36,413 nt of DNA, taken from assembly GCA_902478605.1 (NCBI GenBank), contig CABSLQ010000031.1, positions 1-36,413 of the forward strand, in the 5' to 3' direction. The notes beneath the pieces are model-generated. The model made no database searches. It was not told the DNA's origin and saw only the letters and a program-made list of their open reading frames with translations. How positions within the stretch are numbered: the stretch's first letter is position 1; every line of letters starts with the position of its first letter. Positions 6,935-15,296 of this stretch are shown here, one piece after another. This DNA is from an uncultured Oscillospiraceae bacterium (GTDB taxonomy: Bacteria > Bacillota > Clostridia > Oscillospirales > Acutalibacteraceae). The translations under genes were made by a program, and so were the position numbers.

Positions 6935-9900
6935 TTACAGCCTATTGAAACAAGTACGACGGCGCCGGACGGCAATCAAGCACCCACCTGCTAAAGCAGT
7001 CACCGCTAAGGGCAGCATAGGAACGCCTACCCCGGTATTCGGATTCTGCGATTGGTTGCCGTCGTCCGGCTGTTCTGCGCTTTGTTCCTCATAATACTTC
7101 CAGAAAGCCAAATCGTCAATACAGTAATCCGGATAAGATTCTTCCCCAGGCGCATTGTAGAAACGGAATTCCGCGACACCGCCGGGAACCGGCAGCCCGC
7201 CGCTTTCGGCATTGAAAAAGTTGTTCACGTCATCATAGGTCACGCCAAAGAAAGTCCACTCATCGGTCACCGTGATAGGAGACATCCAGTACTCCGCGCC
7301 TGTATCGTCGTAATACAGAATCGGCTGGAGCACCGTGGTCTCTCCCGCGTTCTTGGTCTTCAGCCAACAACTGTAATAGTACTTACCGGCGCCGTTATCC
7401 CGGATTACATCCTGAAGTCCGATGAGAGAGAAATCAAAGCGGTAGTTTCCCGCTGTGCGGTCGGAAATCAGCAGATAGTTGTCGCCGCTGTGCGCACCAT
7501 CCGGATCGGCAACCACCACACCGTTCCACAGCGTATTACCATCTTCCAGTTTATCAAAGTCGCCATAGGGATCCAGCAGATTAGCCGGATTGTCATAGGT
7601 ATATTCCGGCTCCACAGCCATATCCTTAATTGGAGTCTCGTCGGTCTTTGTCAGCGCGACCCCGTCCAGATCGCAGTCGGTGATGTTCTCATACCAGTTG
7701 GTAATCACCAGCATAGCTCTGTCCATTTCCATAAGGCTATCCAGAGAAAGCGGCGCAGATTCGAAATGGACCCACTCGTCTCCGGCCGTAGCGCCGTTGA
7801 CTCCCGTGGCCGCCGGCACCATATTGAAATACCAGTCATAGAATTCCTGCTGCCCTTTTGTTCCGACAATGTAGGCACCAACTGTAGTCTGTTCGCCGAC
7901 ATTGGCCGCCCGCAGCCAGAAGGAAAGCTTATAGTTGCCGCCTTCGTCTGCACGCAGCTTGTCGAGGTTTACGAGGGTTCCCCACACCGACTGCTCCATA
8001 TAGTACTGTCCTTCGGTGGGACGGTCGGTGATATGCAGGTACCGTTCGCCTTCCGCCGCCTCATCGGCATCGTGAATAACCACGCCGTTCCATTGTTCCG
8101 TTTCAGCGGGATTCTCAAAACCGCCGTCCGTGATCGTCTCGTCGGACGCACCGGGCTCCGGCTCCTCCCCTCCGGGGTTGGGATCAATCTGCTCGTCGGT
8201 CTTGGTAAATGTCACATTATCCAGATCGAAATCGGTCACATATTCCGGTGTCCACGCATTGATAATGTACAGCGTCGCACTGTCCATTTCCAGGAGATTC
8301 TTGTTAAGGTTCGGGTCGGTCGTTGAAAGTGGCGCCGAGGTAAACTGGATCCATTCATTTCCGGCCGGCGTCTTAGGCGACATCTGGAAATACCAGCCGT
8401 ATTGATCTGCGCCGTTTTCCTTCGCAATGATATACGCGCTGGCCTGGGTTTGCTCGCCGGAGTTGACCGCCCGGAGCCAGAAGGAAACCTTATAATTACC
8501 GACTCCCATCTCACGCAGCTTGTCGAGATTCAGGGCGAAGCCGCATATTGCCGCTTCTTCTCCCGTCTTACGATTGACAACGTGCAGATAATTGTCACCG
8601 TCCTGGGCGTCCCCGTCCTTCACGATTTGGTGATCCCAGTACGTCGCTTCGGAAATGGTTTCAAAGCTGCCGTCTACGTCCAAAAACGGTCCGTCGCTCG
8701 GCTCCGGCTCCGGGTCTTCTCCTGGGTCAGGGTCTTCACCGGGGGTATACGCGCCTGTACGGACAAAAGAGATGTCATCCAGGAATAAATCATTGCTCTT
8801 TCCGTCATAGCCGGTGCTGAACACCAGATTGACACCGCTTTCCAAATCCGTCTCAGTAATAACATTCTCCGCCGTGTCCAGCGTAATGGTGTACTGCGCC
8901 CATTCGGTGGTTATGTTTGTCGCCTGCGGATTCAGATAGGTATCGCCTTTCAGCACCAAAATCTGCGTGCCTTCGCCCTCGGCCTTGGCATAAAACTTCA
9001 GCTCATATTTGCCGGCGCCCTGCGCCGTGATGAACTCGTTCACATTGTACCAGTAAAATCCGTTGGCTTCTCCGGTTTTTCTTTCAACGACACGGAGATA
9101 ATTGCCGTCACGAGCCTGCGCCGGATCGTTCTCAATTTTCAGAGCGCCATCCGTGTCAGGCAACTCTCCCACCGTTTCATTGTTGAAGGTCTCGGTGTAC
9201 GCCGGTTCCTCGCCCGGTTCGGGATCTTCGTCGGGGTTCGGATCAGGCTTTTCGGGAGGGGTTTCGGGGCCAACCGGTGCGCTCACCTGCACGTCATCAA
9301 GGTAGAACGATTGGGTTGTCGGTCCCCATCCTTCTTCCTCCGGGAAAGTGGTAAACGCAACATATCCTACTGTCGCCGCATTAGCCCATGCCTGGTCGCC
9401 TGCTTCGCTCTTGAAATAGTAATCGCCCAGAGAAACGGTCGTCCATTCGTCGGTGATACGAATACGCTGGCCGAGACTTCCAGTGGGCAAAGACCCGCCC
9501 TCCTCAGGATCGATCATTTCCACCTGAAGCCAGAAATTCTCGCCTTCCTTCGCTTTCATACGGAAGCCTATGGAATAGCCCCCACCCTCCTGGATATCCG
9601 TCTTCTGGAGCATCTCCGATACATCAATCCAGACACCGGCATACCAGGCTTCACGGGTCACATACAGGGCATTGCCATCCGCTCCGTCGGATACAAGTTC
9701 CAGCACCGCTTTATCGCGCATTTCAACATAACCGGTAGTTTGATCCTCAAAGTCCGTGTCGTACCAGATGCCGCCGGATTCGCCAGGGCCGGGCTCCGTA
9801 CCTTCTTCCTCGTCAACCGGCGCGCTCACCTGTACGTCATCAATATAGAAAGCGGGAGCCGACGGCCCCCATCCAGCTTCGGCCGACTGGGTAGTAAAAC

Positions 9901-10423
9901 CAATATTCCCCAGTGTTGCCGTGTTGGCCCAGTCCGTCTTGTCGTCGCTCTTGAAATAGTATTCACCCAAGGAAACAGTCGTCCATTCGTCAGTGATATG
10001 AATGCGCCGGCCAAAGTTTCCAGTACCCAAGGAAGCCGAACCCGCGTCAACCTTCGGGTCGATCATTTCCACCTCAAGCCAGAATTCCTGGCCTTCCTCC
10101 GCTTTCATGCGGAAGCCGGCGGAATAGCCTTCTCCGTCCTGGACGTCTGTTTTTTGGAGCATATCCGATACATCGATCCAGATTCCCGACACCCAGCCGT
10201 CACGTTCCGTTACATGCAGGACATGCCCGCCGGTTCCCTCATTCACAATCTCCAGCGACGCGCTTCCACGCATCACAACATCTCCCGTGGTGTCGTCCTC
10301 AAAATCCGCTTCGTACCAGACCTTGTCGGTTCGGACAGAACCGGCGTTGATTATCATCGGGATTCCGAGCAGCATACAGCACAACATGGATAAACACAGA
10401 ACCAAACTGAGTTTCCGCTTCAT
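6935..10423 (-). CDS. large secreted surface protein with about six CBM-like modules and a sortase-type anchor
   Basis: A 1162-residue exported protein. A signal peptide (about 1-28) precedes roughly six beta-sandwich modules of the CBM4/9/16/22 jelly-roll style (about 36-203, 220-388, 412-560, 580-745, 765-935 and 955-1120). Each has a repeated pattern of an early aromatic/acidic strand, NYLH- or GHVLHV-like strands, DEWTTV-like strands and a closing DDV.F strand. Pro/Glu/Asp/Gly linkers separate several modules. The C-terminus has NPNTG (1127-1131), a hydrophobic helix (about 1134-1151) and RRRR, the layout of a sortase signal with a non-canonical LPxTG motif. No catalytic domain is visible, so it probably binds a glycan at the wall. 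AGAGAGGGATATCT precedes the ATG. The module type is inferred from pattern. Confidence 0.83.
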   Translation of the reverse strand: MKRKLSLVLCLSMLCCMLLGIPMIINAGSVRTDKVWYEADFEDDTTGDVVMRGSASLEIVNEGTGGHVLHVTERDGWVSGIWIDVSDMLQKTDVQDGEGYSAGFRMKAEEGQEFWLEVEMIDPKVDAGSASLGTGNFGRRIHITDEWTTVSLGEYYFKSDDKTDWANTATLGNIGFTTQSAEAGWGPSAPAFYIDDVQVSAPVDEEEGTEPGPGESGGIWYDTDFEDQTTGYVEMRDKAVLELVSDGADGNALYVTREAWYAGVWIDVSEMLQKTDIQEGGGYSIGFRMKAKEGENFWLQVEMIDPEEGGSLPTGSLGQRIRITDEWTTVSLGDYYFKSEAGDQAWANAATVGYVAFTTFPEEEGWGPTTQSFYLDDVQVSAPVGPETPPEKPDPNPDEDPEPGEEPAYTETFNNETVGELPDTDGALKIENDPAQARDGNYLRVVERKTGEANGFYWYNVNEFITAQGAGKYELKFYAKAEGEGTQILVLKGDTYLNPQATNITTEWAQYTITLDTAENVITETDLESGVNLVFSTGYDGKSNDLFLDDISFVRTGAYTPGEDPDPGEDPEPEPSDGPFLDVDGSFETISEATYWDHQIVKDGDAQDGDNYLHVVNRKTGEEAAICGFALNLDKLREMGVGNYKVSFWLRAVNSGEQTQASAYIIAKENGADQYGWYFQMSPKTPAGNEWIQFTSAPLSTTDPNLNKNLLEMDSATLYIINAWTPEYVTDFDLDNVTFTKTDEQIDPNPGGEEPEPGASDETITDGGFENPAETEQWNGVVIHDADEAAEGERYLHITDRPTEGQYYMEQSVWGTLVNLDKLRADEGGNYKLSFWLRAANVGEQTTVGAYIVGTKGQQEFYDWYFNMVPAATGVNGATAGDEWVHFESAPLSLDSLMEMDRAMLVITNWYENITDCDLDGVALTKTDETPIKDMAVEPEYTYDNPANLLDPYGDFDKLEDGNTLWNGVVVADPDGAHSGDNYLLISDRTAGNYRFDFSLIGLQDVIRDNGAGKYYYSCWLKTKNAGETTVLQPILYYDDTGAEYWMSPITVTDEWTFFGVTYDDVNNFFNAESGGLPVPGGVAEFRFYNAPGEESYPDYCIDDLAFWKYYEEQSAEQPDDGNQSQNPNTGVGVPMLPLAVTALAGGCLIAVRRRRTCFNRL
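9260..10318 (-). repeat. tandem duplication of modules 1 and 2 of the 1162-residue protein
   Basis: The DNA for module 1 (about 9815-10318) and module 2 (about 9260-9766) is recognisably duplicated with a period near 540 bp. For example, the segment around 9430-9500 matches that around 9970-10040 with scattered substitutions. The proteins share long blocks such as IWIDVS.MLQKTD, GFRMKA and ITDEWTTVSLG. This points to recent domain duplication; modules 3-6 are more divergent. Confidence 0.8.
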
Positions 10424-10461
10424 AGATATCCCTCTCTTTTTAATATTTAAATAGGCCAGGT

Positions 10462-12300
10462 TTACGATTCCCCGGCTCCGCCGCCACTCGGAGGTTCCGC
10501 AGAATTTCCGCTTTCCTCCGGCGTTCCGGGGTCCCCCGACGATGCCGGAGTGACGGGGCCGCCCGGCTGCTTGCGCAGCAGGAACCAGTACACACAGAAC
10601 GCCGCGGCTAGTACCACTACGCCGCCAGCCACGCCGATGACGATTCCCGTGCCCATGCTCAGGCCTCCGCCATTACCGGAATGCTCGGTTGGCGCCCCAT
10701 TTACCGGCTGGGTGACAGGTGCTTCCGTCGGCTGAGTGGACTTTACCGTCGGTGCCGCTGTGGGTTTCCCGATGGTGCTGGGAGTCGTGGGTTCAGCCGT
10801 CGTCTTCCAGAATCGGAGATCGTCAATGTAATAATCCCCATACAGTTCGTCCCCGTATTCCGGATCCGCATCCATATTGGTAACATACAGTCGGAGCGCC
10901 ACATATTTGACGTCATCCGTTACCTCGCGTGGACCTTCACCCTGATACCGGAAAAACCGCTGTTCGTTTTCCATGACGCCTACCAGCGACCATTCATTTC
11001 CAACGATACATTCGCCAATCTCGTACTCCGCCGTTGTCCCGTCGTTGTACACATAAAGCAGCAGCGGTAGTACTTCGATGGAACTGCCCGGTTCTTTGCT
11101 CTTCACCCAACAGGAAAATTGGTACTCGCCCGGTCCGTTGTCCCGCAGGATCTGGGTCACATCCACCCCCAGATCGCCGCGCCACTCCCGGTTGGAAATT
11201 TCCAGGCACTTGTCGCCCTGCTTCGCAATCCCGCCGCCTTCGATGAGCGTATACGTCGGTGATTCACCAGGCGTTTCCGACCAGATAAGAGTGCTTCCGT
11301 CAAAGGATTCCAAGTCCCCGTAGGGCGCCAGCAGATTGCTTTTATCCTCATAGGTGTAAACCGGTGCAAAGGGGTTACGCACACCTGTCATGGCATCTCG
11401 CAGGGCGTCCATCCGCTCTTTCCCTGCCACCACGCCGGCATCCTGCTTTTCACCGGCGGACAGCCCTTCATACAGGGCATCCAGTTCCGCGATAGCAAAT
11501 TCCATCTGTTGATTGGCATAAGCCGGATCCGGCAGCATAGCCGCCGCCTCCGCAAAGCCCGCAACCGAGTTCTCCAGCGCTTTCGGACCCCAGAACAGCA
11601 TCTCGGAAATGTAATAGCCATCCGTTACAGAAGAACTCCATATGCCTTTTTCGGGATCGGAAAAGGTGACAAAATACAGGCTGCACCAGCTGGTCTGATC
11701 CGGCTGATATACCTGATAGGTTTCATCACCGGCAAAGAAGCTCAGCACGCCGTCCTCAGACAGGCCGATGGTCGCCCATTCATCGGTAACCTTCCAGCGG
11801 GCCTCCACGTTTCCCAGATACCCGTTGCTGTCTTTTCCACCGCCGCCGCCCAGCACCGGCATGATGTAAAAGGACTTACCAGTCTCTGCCTTAATGGAAA
11901 AAGTCAGCGCATAGAATTCTCCGTCCTGAAAGACATCATCCTTATAGGAAAAATGCAGTTCTCCCACTTCAGCCTTGGCATCGTCCAGGTCAACCGTTAA
12001 ACCTGAGGAAGAAGAGGAGCGGTCGGTGATATGTAGCGCCTTGCCTTTATCAGCATCATCCACAATGCTGCCGGTGGCTGCAGGAGTCACGCCGTCATTC
12101 TTCATGCTAATGCCAAACGGTTCCTGCAGTCCGTTGGACAGATCCATCTTTTCAAGCACCAGGATAGGCCGGTATTCTGCCGCTCTGCCCGTCTCCGCTC
12201 CGGCGCTCAAGTCGCCCAAACATACCACAGAGAGCAGACAACAGGCCACCCGGCGCCACCCTCTGATTCTGGAGACCCGGATCGGATTTTGTGGTCCCAC
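10462..12300 (-). CDS. membrane-anchored protein with two CBM-like modules
   Basis: A 612-residue exported protein. After an N-terminal signal sequence come a beta-sandwich module (about 50-240), a helical spacer (about 245-320), a second module (about 330-510) resembling module 6 of the 1162-residue protein (YTYED.SNLL.PYGD, LRDNGPGEY, DYYIDDL.FWK), a Thr/Pro-rich linker, one transmembrane helix (about 550-574) and a short Gly/Pro tail inside the cell. No sortase motif is visible, so anchoring is by the helix. No catalytic residues can be argued. The GTG start is supported by AGGAGG with good spacing. It lies second in a run of three related anchored proteins and probably presents glycan-binding modules outside the membrane. 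Confidence 0.8.
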   Translation of the reverse strand: MGPQNPIRVSRIRGWRRVACCLLSVVCLGDLSAGAETGRAAEYRPILVLEKMDLSNGLQEPFGISMKNDGVTPAATGSIVDDADKGKALHITDRSSSSSGLTVDLDDAKAEVGELHFSYKDDVFQDGEFYALTFSIKAETGKSFYIMPVLGGGGGKDSNGYLGNVEARWKVTDEWATIGLSEDGVLSFFAGDETYQVYQPDQTSWCSLYFVTFSDPEKGIWSSSVTDGYYISEMLFWGPKALENSVAGFAEAAAMLPDPAYANQQMEFAIAELDALYEGLSAGEKQDAGVVAGKERMDALRDAMTGVRNPFAPVYTYEDKSNLLAPYGDLESFDGSTLIWSETPGESPTYTLIEGGGIAKQGDKCLEISNREWRGDLGVDVTQILRDNGPGEYQFSCWVKSKEPGSSIEVLPLLLYVYNDGTTAEYEIGECIVGNEWSLVGVMENEQRFFRYQGEGPREVTDDVKYVALRLYVTNMDADPEYGDELYGDYYIDDLRFWKTTAEPTTPSTIGKPTAAPTVKSTQPTEAPVTQPVNGAPTEHSGNGGGLSMGTGIVIGVAGGVVVLAAAFCVYWFLLRKQPGGPVTPASSGDPGTPEESGNSAEPPSGGGAGES

Positions 12301-12326
12301 AATAACCTCCTCCTTTCTTGCTAAAT

Positions 12327-13415
12327 TTATTGACGACGCTTACGGATTAACCAAAGCGCGACAACCGCAACAACGGCCACCACAACGACGGCTCCCACAC
12401 CGATGAGGATGCCGATCCATCCACTGCCGGCGTCCTCGCCGTCCGTATTGTTGTTTTGGCTCGGCGGCGTTTGCCCATTCGTGGACGTCACCATGGTTTC
12501 CCCTTGCGTGGTGTTGGCGGAGGATTCCGTTGCCGGCTGGTCGTCCGAGTTGTCAGCCGGCGTCATGGAAGGCTTGGGATCCGGATAGTTTTTGCCGTCG
12601 TCTTCCGGCAGCGTTTCAATGCAATCTGAAGTGTCGTTAGCCCGCCAGAATACGATATCGTCAATATAAAAGTCCCCATTGGTTTGTACCATTTCCTGGC
12701 CTTCTTCCAGGGGATTGCGGGTGACCAGCTTCATGCCCGACCAAGAGGTCATGCCGGTCCGGCCAGGGGACACGCCGGAACCAGTGGCATCCTCAACAAA
12801 AGGCATATAATAAATCTGCCCGTTGACCACTTTGCCTCCGATAAGGGTCCATTCGTCACCGGTCACTTCAAAGTAGGTATCGTCCGGGAACCAGACTTCC
12901 CCAGAACCGCCGTATTGGAGCTGTACCCAGAAATACTGGGTTATCGTCGGATCCACGTTGCGCACCCAAGCAGAAAAATAGTAGGTGTCGGTTTTGTTAC
13001 GGTTATCCGGGTCCTTCACAAAGAGATTCGCTATGTCTAAAGCGATGTTCTCATAATTCAGGGTGTTATACCCCATGGGATTTCCTTCCCTATCCGTACC
13101 ACGGTTCGACACCTTCAGGCTACACGTGCCGTTAAACGCCGCTTCGTCGGTGATTTCTACTGTTGGTGCGGAAATTCCTTGATCCTCAGGAACCGTTACA
13201 GACAATTTTCCCATGCGCCCAGTCGCGTCGCCCAGCGCTTTTTCAAAGTCCTCATATATCAGGACGCCATAATCCGAGGGCTGAGGCAGCGCGGTGGTAT
13301 AGCCGGCCGGGGGATCCTTCTGGATCGGCGCGGCCTGAACGGCCAGCGCGCCGCCGGCCGCCAGCGCGGCGGACAAGAGTACCACTGTCATTCGTTTTGC
13401 AGCTGCATGCTTCAT
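12327..13415 (-). CDS. membrane-anchored protein with one CBM-like module
   Basis: A 362-residue exported protein. The signal peptide ends near AVQAA (about 29), then one beta-sandwich module (about 45-265, closing with FYIDDIVFWR) resembles those of the next two genes. A Ser/Thr/Asn/Gln-rich linker, a transmembrane helix (about 333-356) and RKRRQ complete it. It is the smallest of three paralogous anchors of increasing size (one, two and about six modules). AAGGAG precedes the ATG; 35 nt separate it from the permease gene upstream in the operon. A glycan-binding role is inferred from module style and context. Confidence 0.8.
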   Translation of the reverse strand: MKHAAAKRMTVVLLSAALAAGGALAVQAAPIQKDPPAGYTTALPQPSDYGVLIYEDFEKALGDATGRMGKLSVTVPEDQGISAPTVEITDEAAFNGTCSLKVSNRGTDREGNPMGYNTLNYENIALDIANLFVKDPDNRNKTDTYYFSAWVRNVDPTITQYFWVQLQYGGSGEVWFPDDTYFEVTGDEWTLIGGKVVNGQIYYMPFVEDATGSGVSPGRTGMTSWSGMKLVTRNPLEEGQEMVQTNGDFYIDDIVFWRANDTSDCIETLPEDDGKNYPDPKPSMTPADNSDDQPATESSANTTQGETMVTSTNGQTPPSQNNNTDGEDAGSGWIGILIGVGAVVVVAVVAVVALWLIRKRRQ

Positions 13416-13450
13416 GGGGATAACATCTCCTTTTCATATACGGCGAATAA

Positions 13451-14389
13451 TCAGCCGACAATTCCACTCCGTTCCACGGACTCCGTAAAAAAGCGCTGGC
13501 AGATGACATACAGGATAAGCAGGGGAAAAATAGCCAGCAGGGTGGTGGTCGCCTTGATGATGGACTGGTAAGCCACGCGGGAGGTCATGGACACCACGGC
13601 CGAGGTATTCTGCATCATCTCCGCCATGGTGGAATCCAAATTGTTCAGCGCCTGGGCGATGGTGTTAAAGCTGCTGTAAAATAGGGGGGTATAGGTGTTT
13701 TCCGTCCACTGCCAAACAAAGGAAAACAGGAAAATCGTCATCATAATCGGCAGCGCGCCCGGCAGCATCACCCGCGCAAAGGTTTTATAGGCGCCGGCGC
13801 CGTCGATGGACGCCGCCTCGTCAATCTCCTTGGGAATTCCCCTGAAATACTGACGGGCCAGGAAAATGTACAATCCGCACCGCGGCGCTACCGCGGTCGC
13901 CGCCAGCGAAAGGAAGGGCGCGAAGCTGCCCAACATGCCGAGGGATTTGAAATTCAGATACAGAGGGGTCAGGATGACCTGGGTAGGCATGATCATACAT
14001 AGCACCACCAGCAGGAAAATCGGGCCGCGGAAGCGGAACCGGAACCGGGCGAAGCCATAGCCGACCAAGGTGCAGGATACCGCCTGGAGCAGCCCGACAG
14101 CGGTGCAAAGGCCGATGGTATTCACCAGCAGTTCCCCGTAGCCGATATACTGAGCGGTCTCCCAATAATTCTGCGGGGTAAAATGCTTAGCGATCGTCTT
14201 GACCGTACGGTCATACAGATCCGTTTCATCCATAAAGGACATAGACAGCTTGGTCAGCAGGGGGTATAGAATGGTAAAGCAGATGCCGCAGATAAAGACC
14301 AAGCGAAAAACGGAAAACAGAAGCTTTGCCAGGCGGTTGGGATTGGCCAGCTTTCTTGCCATCCGGCGCAGAGTTGCCGCGTCATTCAT
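13451..14389 (-). CDS. sugar ABC transporter permease, MalG type (second pair)
   Basis: A 312-residue inner-membrane permease of the carbohydrate-uptake CUT1 class with about six hydrophobic segments. The ATPase-docking EAA loop is EIDEAASIDGAGAYKTF, followed by PGALPIM. It pairs with the MalF-type permease gene, which it overlaps by 8 nt. The ribosome site GGAAGG is inside that upstream gene. It differs from the MalG-type protein at 20170, so the operon encodes two separate permease heterodimers. Confidence 0.93.
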   Translation of the reverse strand: MNDAATLRRMARKLANPNRLAKLLFSVFRLVFICGICFTILYPLLTKLSMSFMDETDLYDRTVKTIAKHFTPQNYWETAQYIGYGELLVNTIGLCTAVGLLQAVSCTLVGYGFARFRFRFRGPIFLLVVLCMIMPTQVILTPLYLNFKSLGMLGSFAPFLSLAATAVAPRCGLYIFLARQYFRGIPKEIDEAASIDGAGAYKTFARVMLPGALPIMMTIFLFSFVWQWTENTYTPLFYSSFNTIAQALNNLDSTMAEMMQNTSAVVSMTSRVAYQSIIKATTTLLAIFPLLILYVICQRFFTESVERSGIVG

Positions 14390-15296
14390 AATAGAACACC
14401 TTCCTTGAAATCAGGGCATAGACGACGCCCAACACGATGAAGATAGCAAAGAAGTACAGCCAAGCGGCCGCCGAGGCCGTACCGAAATTCGTCAGCCCCA
14501 TAAGCTCGTTCCGGACGCGGCCGATCAGCGGATTGGCCGTGTTGGTGAAAGAGTCGATGACCGTATAAACCGTATTCAGGAGGATATACGGGCTACACAT
14601 GGGAAAAGTCACCTTCCAAAAATTTTCCCACGCTGTGGCCCCTTCGATATTCGACGCTTCATAGAGGGACGGGGAAATCGAATTCAGCGCACTGATAAAA
14701 ATAATGATCTGGATGCCGGATTTGATGATGATGTCGTAAATGCCGTCCGTAGCGGCGGTTACAAAGCTGACCAGTTCGGCCGGCATACTCCCGGCGAGCA
14801 GGAATTCGATAAGGCCCGACGCAGATAAAGTCCCAAACGGGCCGCCTGAAGCCGCCGTGGGATCGCGCCCCATCATCATGCTCATCACGGCGTTGCCGCT
14901 GTCCGTGTTGGCCAGCACACCCGTTGATACAATGACCGGGAGGAAGAAAATAGCCCTCGCCAGCGTCCGGCCGTGAAACCGGCGGCTGAGAATCAGGGCG
15001 GAAAAGAAACTGAAGGGAATGACCACCAATGTATCCCGGAAGGTCATGACAAAGGATTCCACCAGGCGTTCCCGGTAGTCGGTATCCACCGCCACGACGT
15101 AGCGATAATTTTCCACCCCTCTTGCCAACAGCTCATACCCGTTTTCCACGATGCGGACCTCGTTGAAGCTGAACCAGAACGACTGCACGATCGGAATGAG
15201 CATAAAGAGGACGAAGCCAATCAAAAACGGGGCAATAAATACATAGCCGCTCCGGTTCCGGCGGGCTTCCAGTTTTCCCATTCGTTCTTTCGCCAT
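14382..15296 (-). CDS. sugar ABC transporter permease, MalF type (second pair)
   Basis: A 304-residue membrane protein with the MalF/LplB topology: cytoplasmic basic N-terminus, a first helix with APFLIGFVLFMLIP, and the EAA loop LYEASNIEGATAWENFWKV near the C-terminal third. A periplasmic-type loop (about 120-175) is rich in Gly/Ser. Its start overlaps the stop of the DUF5696-like gene as TGATG, indicating coupling. It should form the translocation channel with the product of the 13451 gene. Confidence 0.92.
   Translation of the reverse strand: MAKERMGKLEARRNRSGYVFIAPFLIGFVLFMLIPIVQSFWFSFNEVRIVENGYELLARGVENYRYVVAVDTDYRERLVESFVMTFRDTLVVIPFSFFSALILSRRFHGRTLARAIFFLPVIVSTGVLANTDSGNAVMSMMMGRDPTAASGGPFGTLSASGLIEFLLAGSMPAELVSFVTAATDGIYDIIIKSGIQIIIFISALNSISPSLYEASNIEGATAWENFWKVTFPMCSPYILLNTVYTVIDSFTNTANPLIGRVRNELMGLTNFGTASAAAWLYFFAIFIVLGVVYALISRKVFYYE

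Noticed and set aside
7052..10393. Long plus-strand open frames opposite the 1162-residue surface protein
   Set aside because: They are antisense to a repetitive protein with signal peptide and anchor, and show no start signals.
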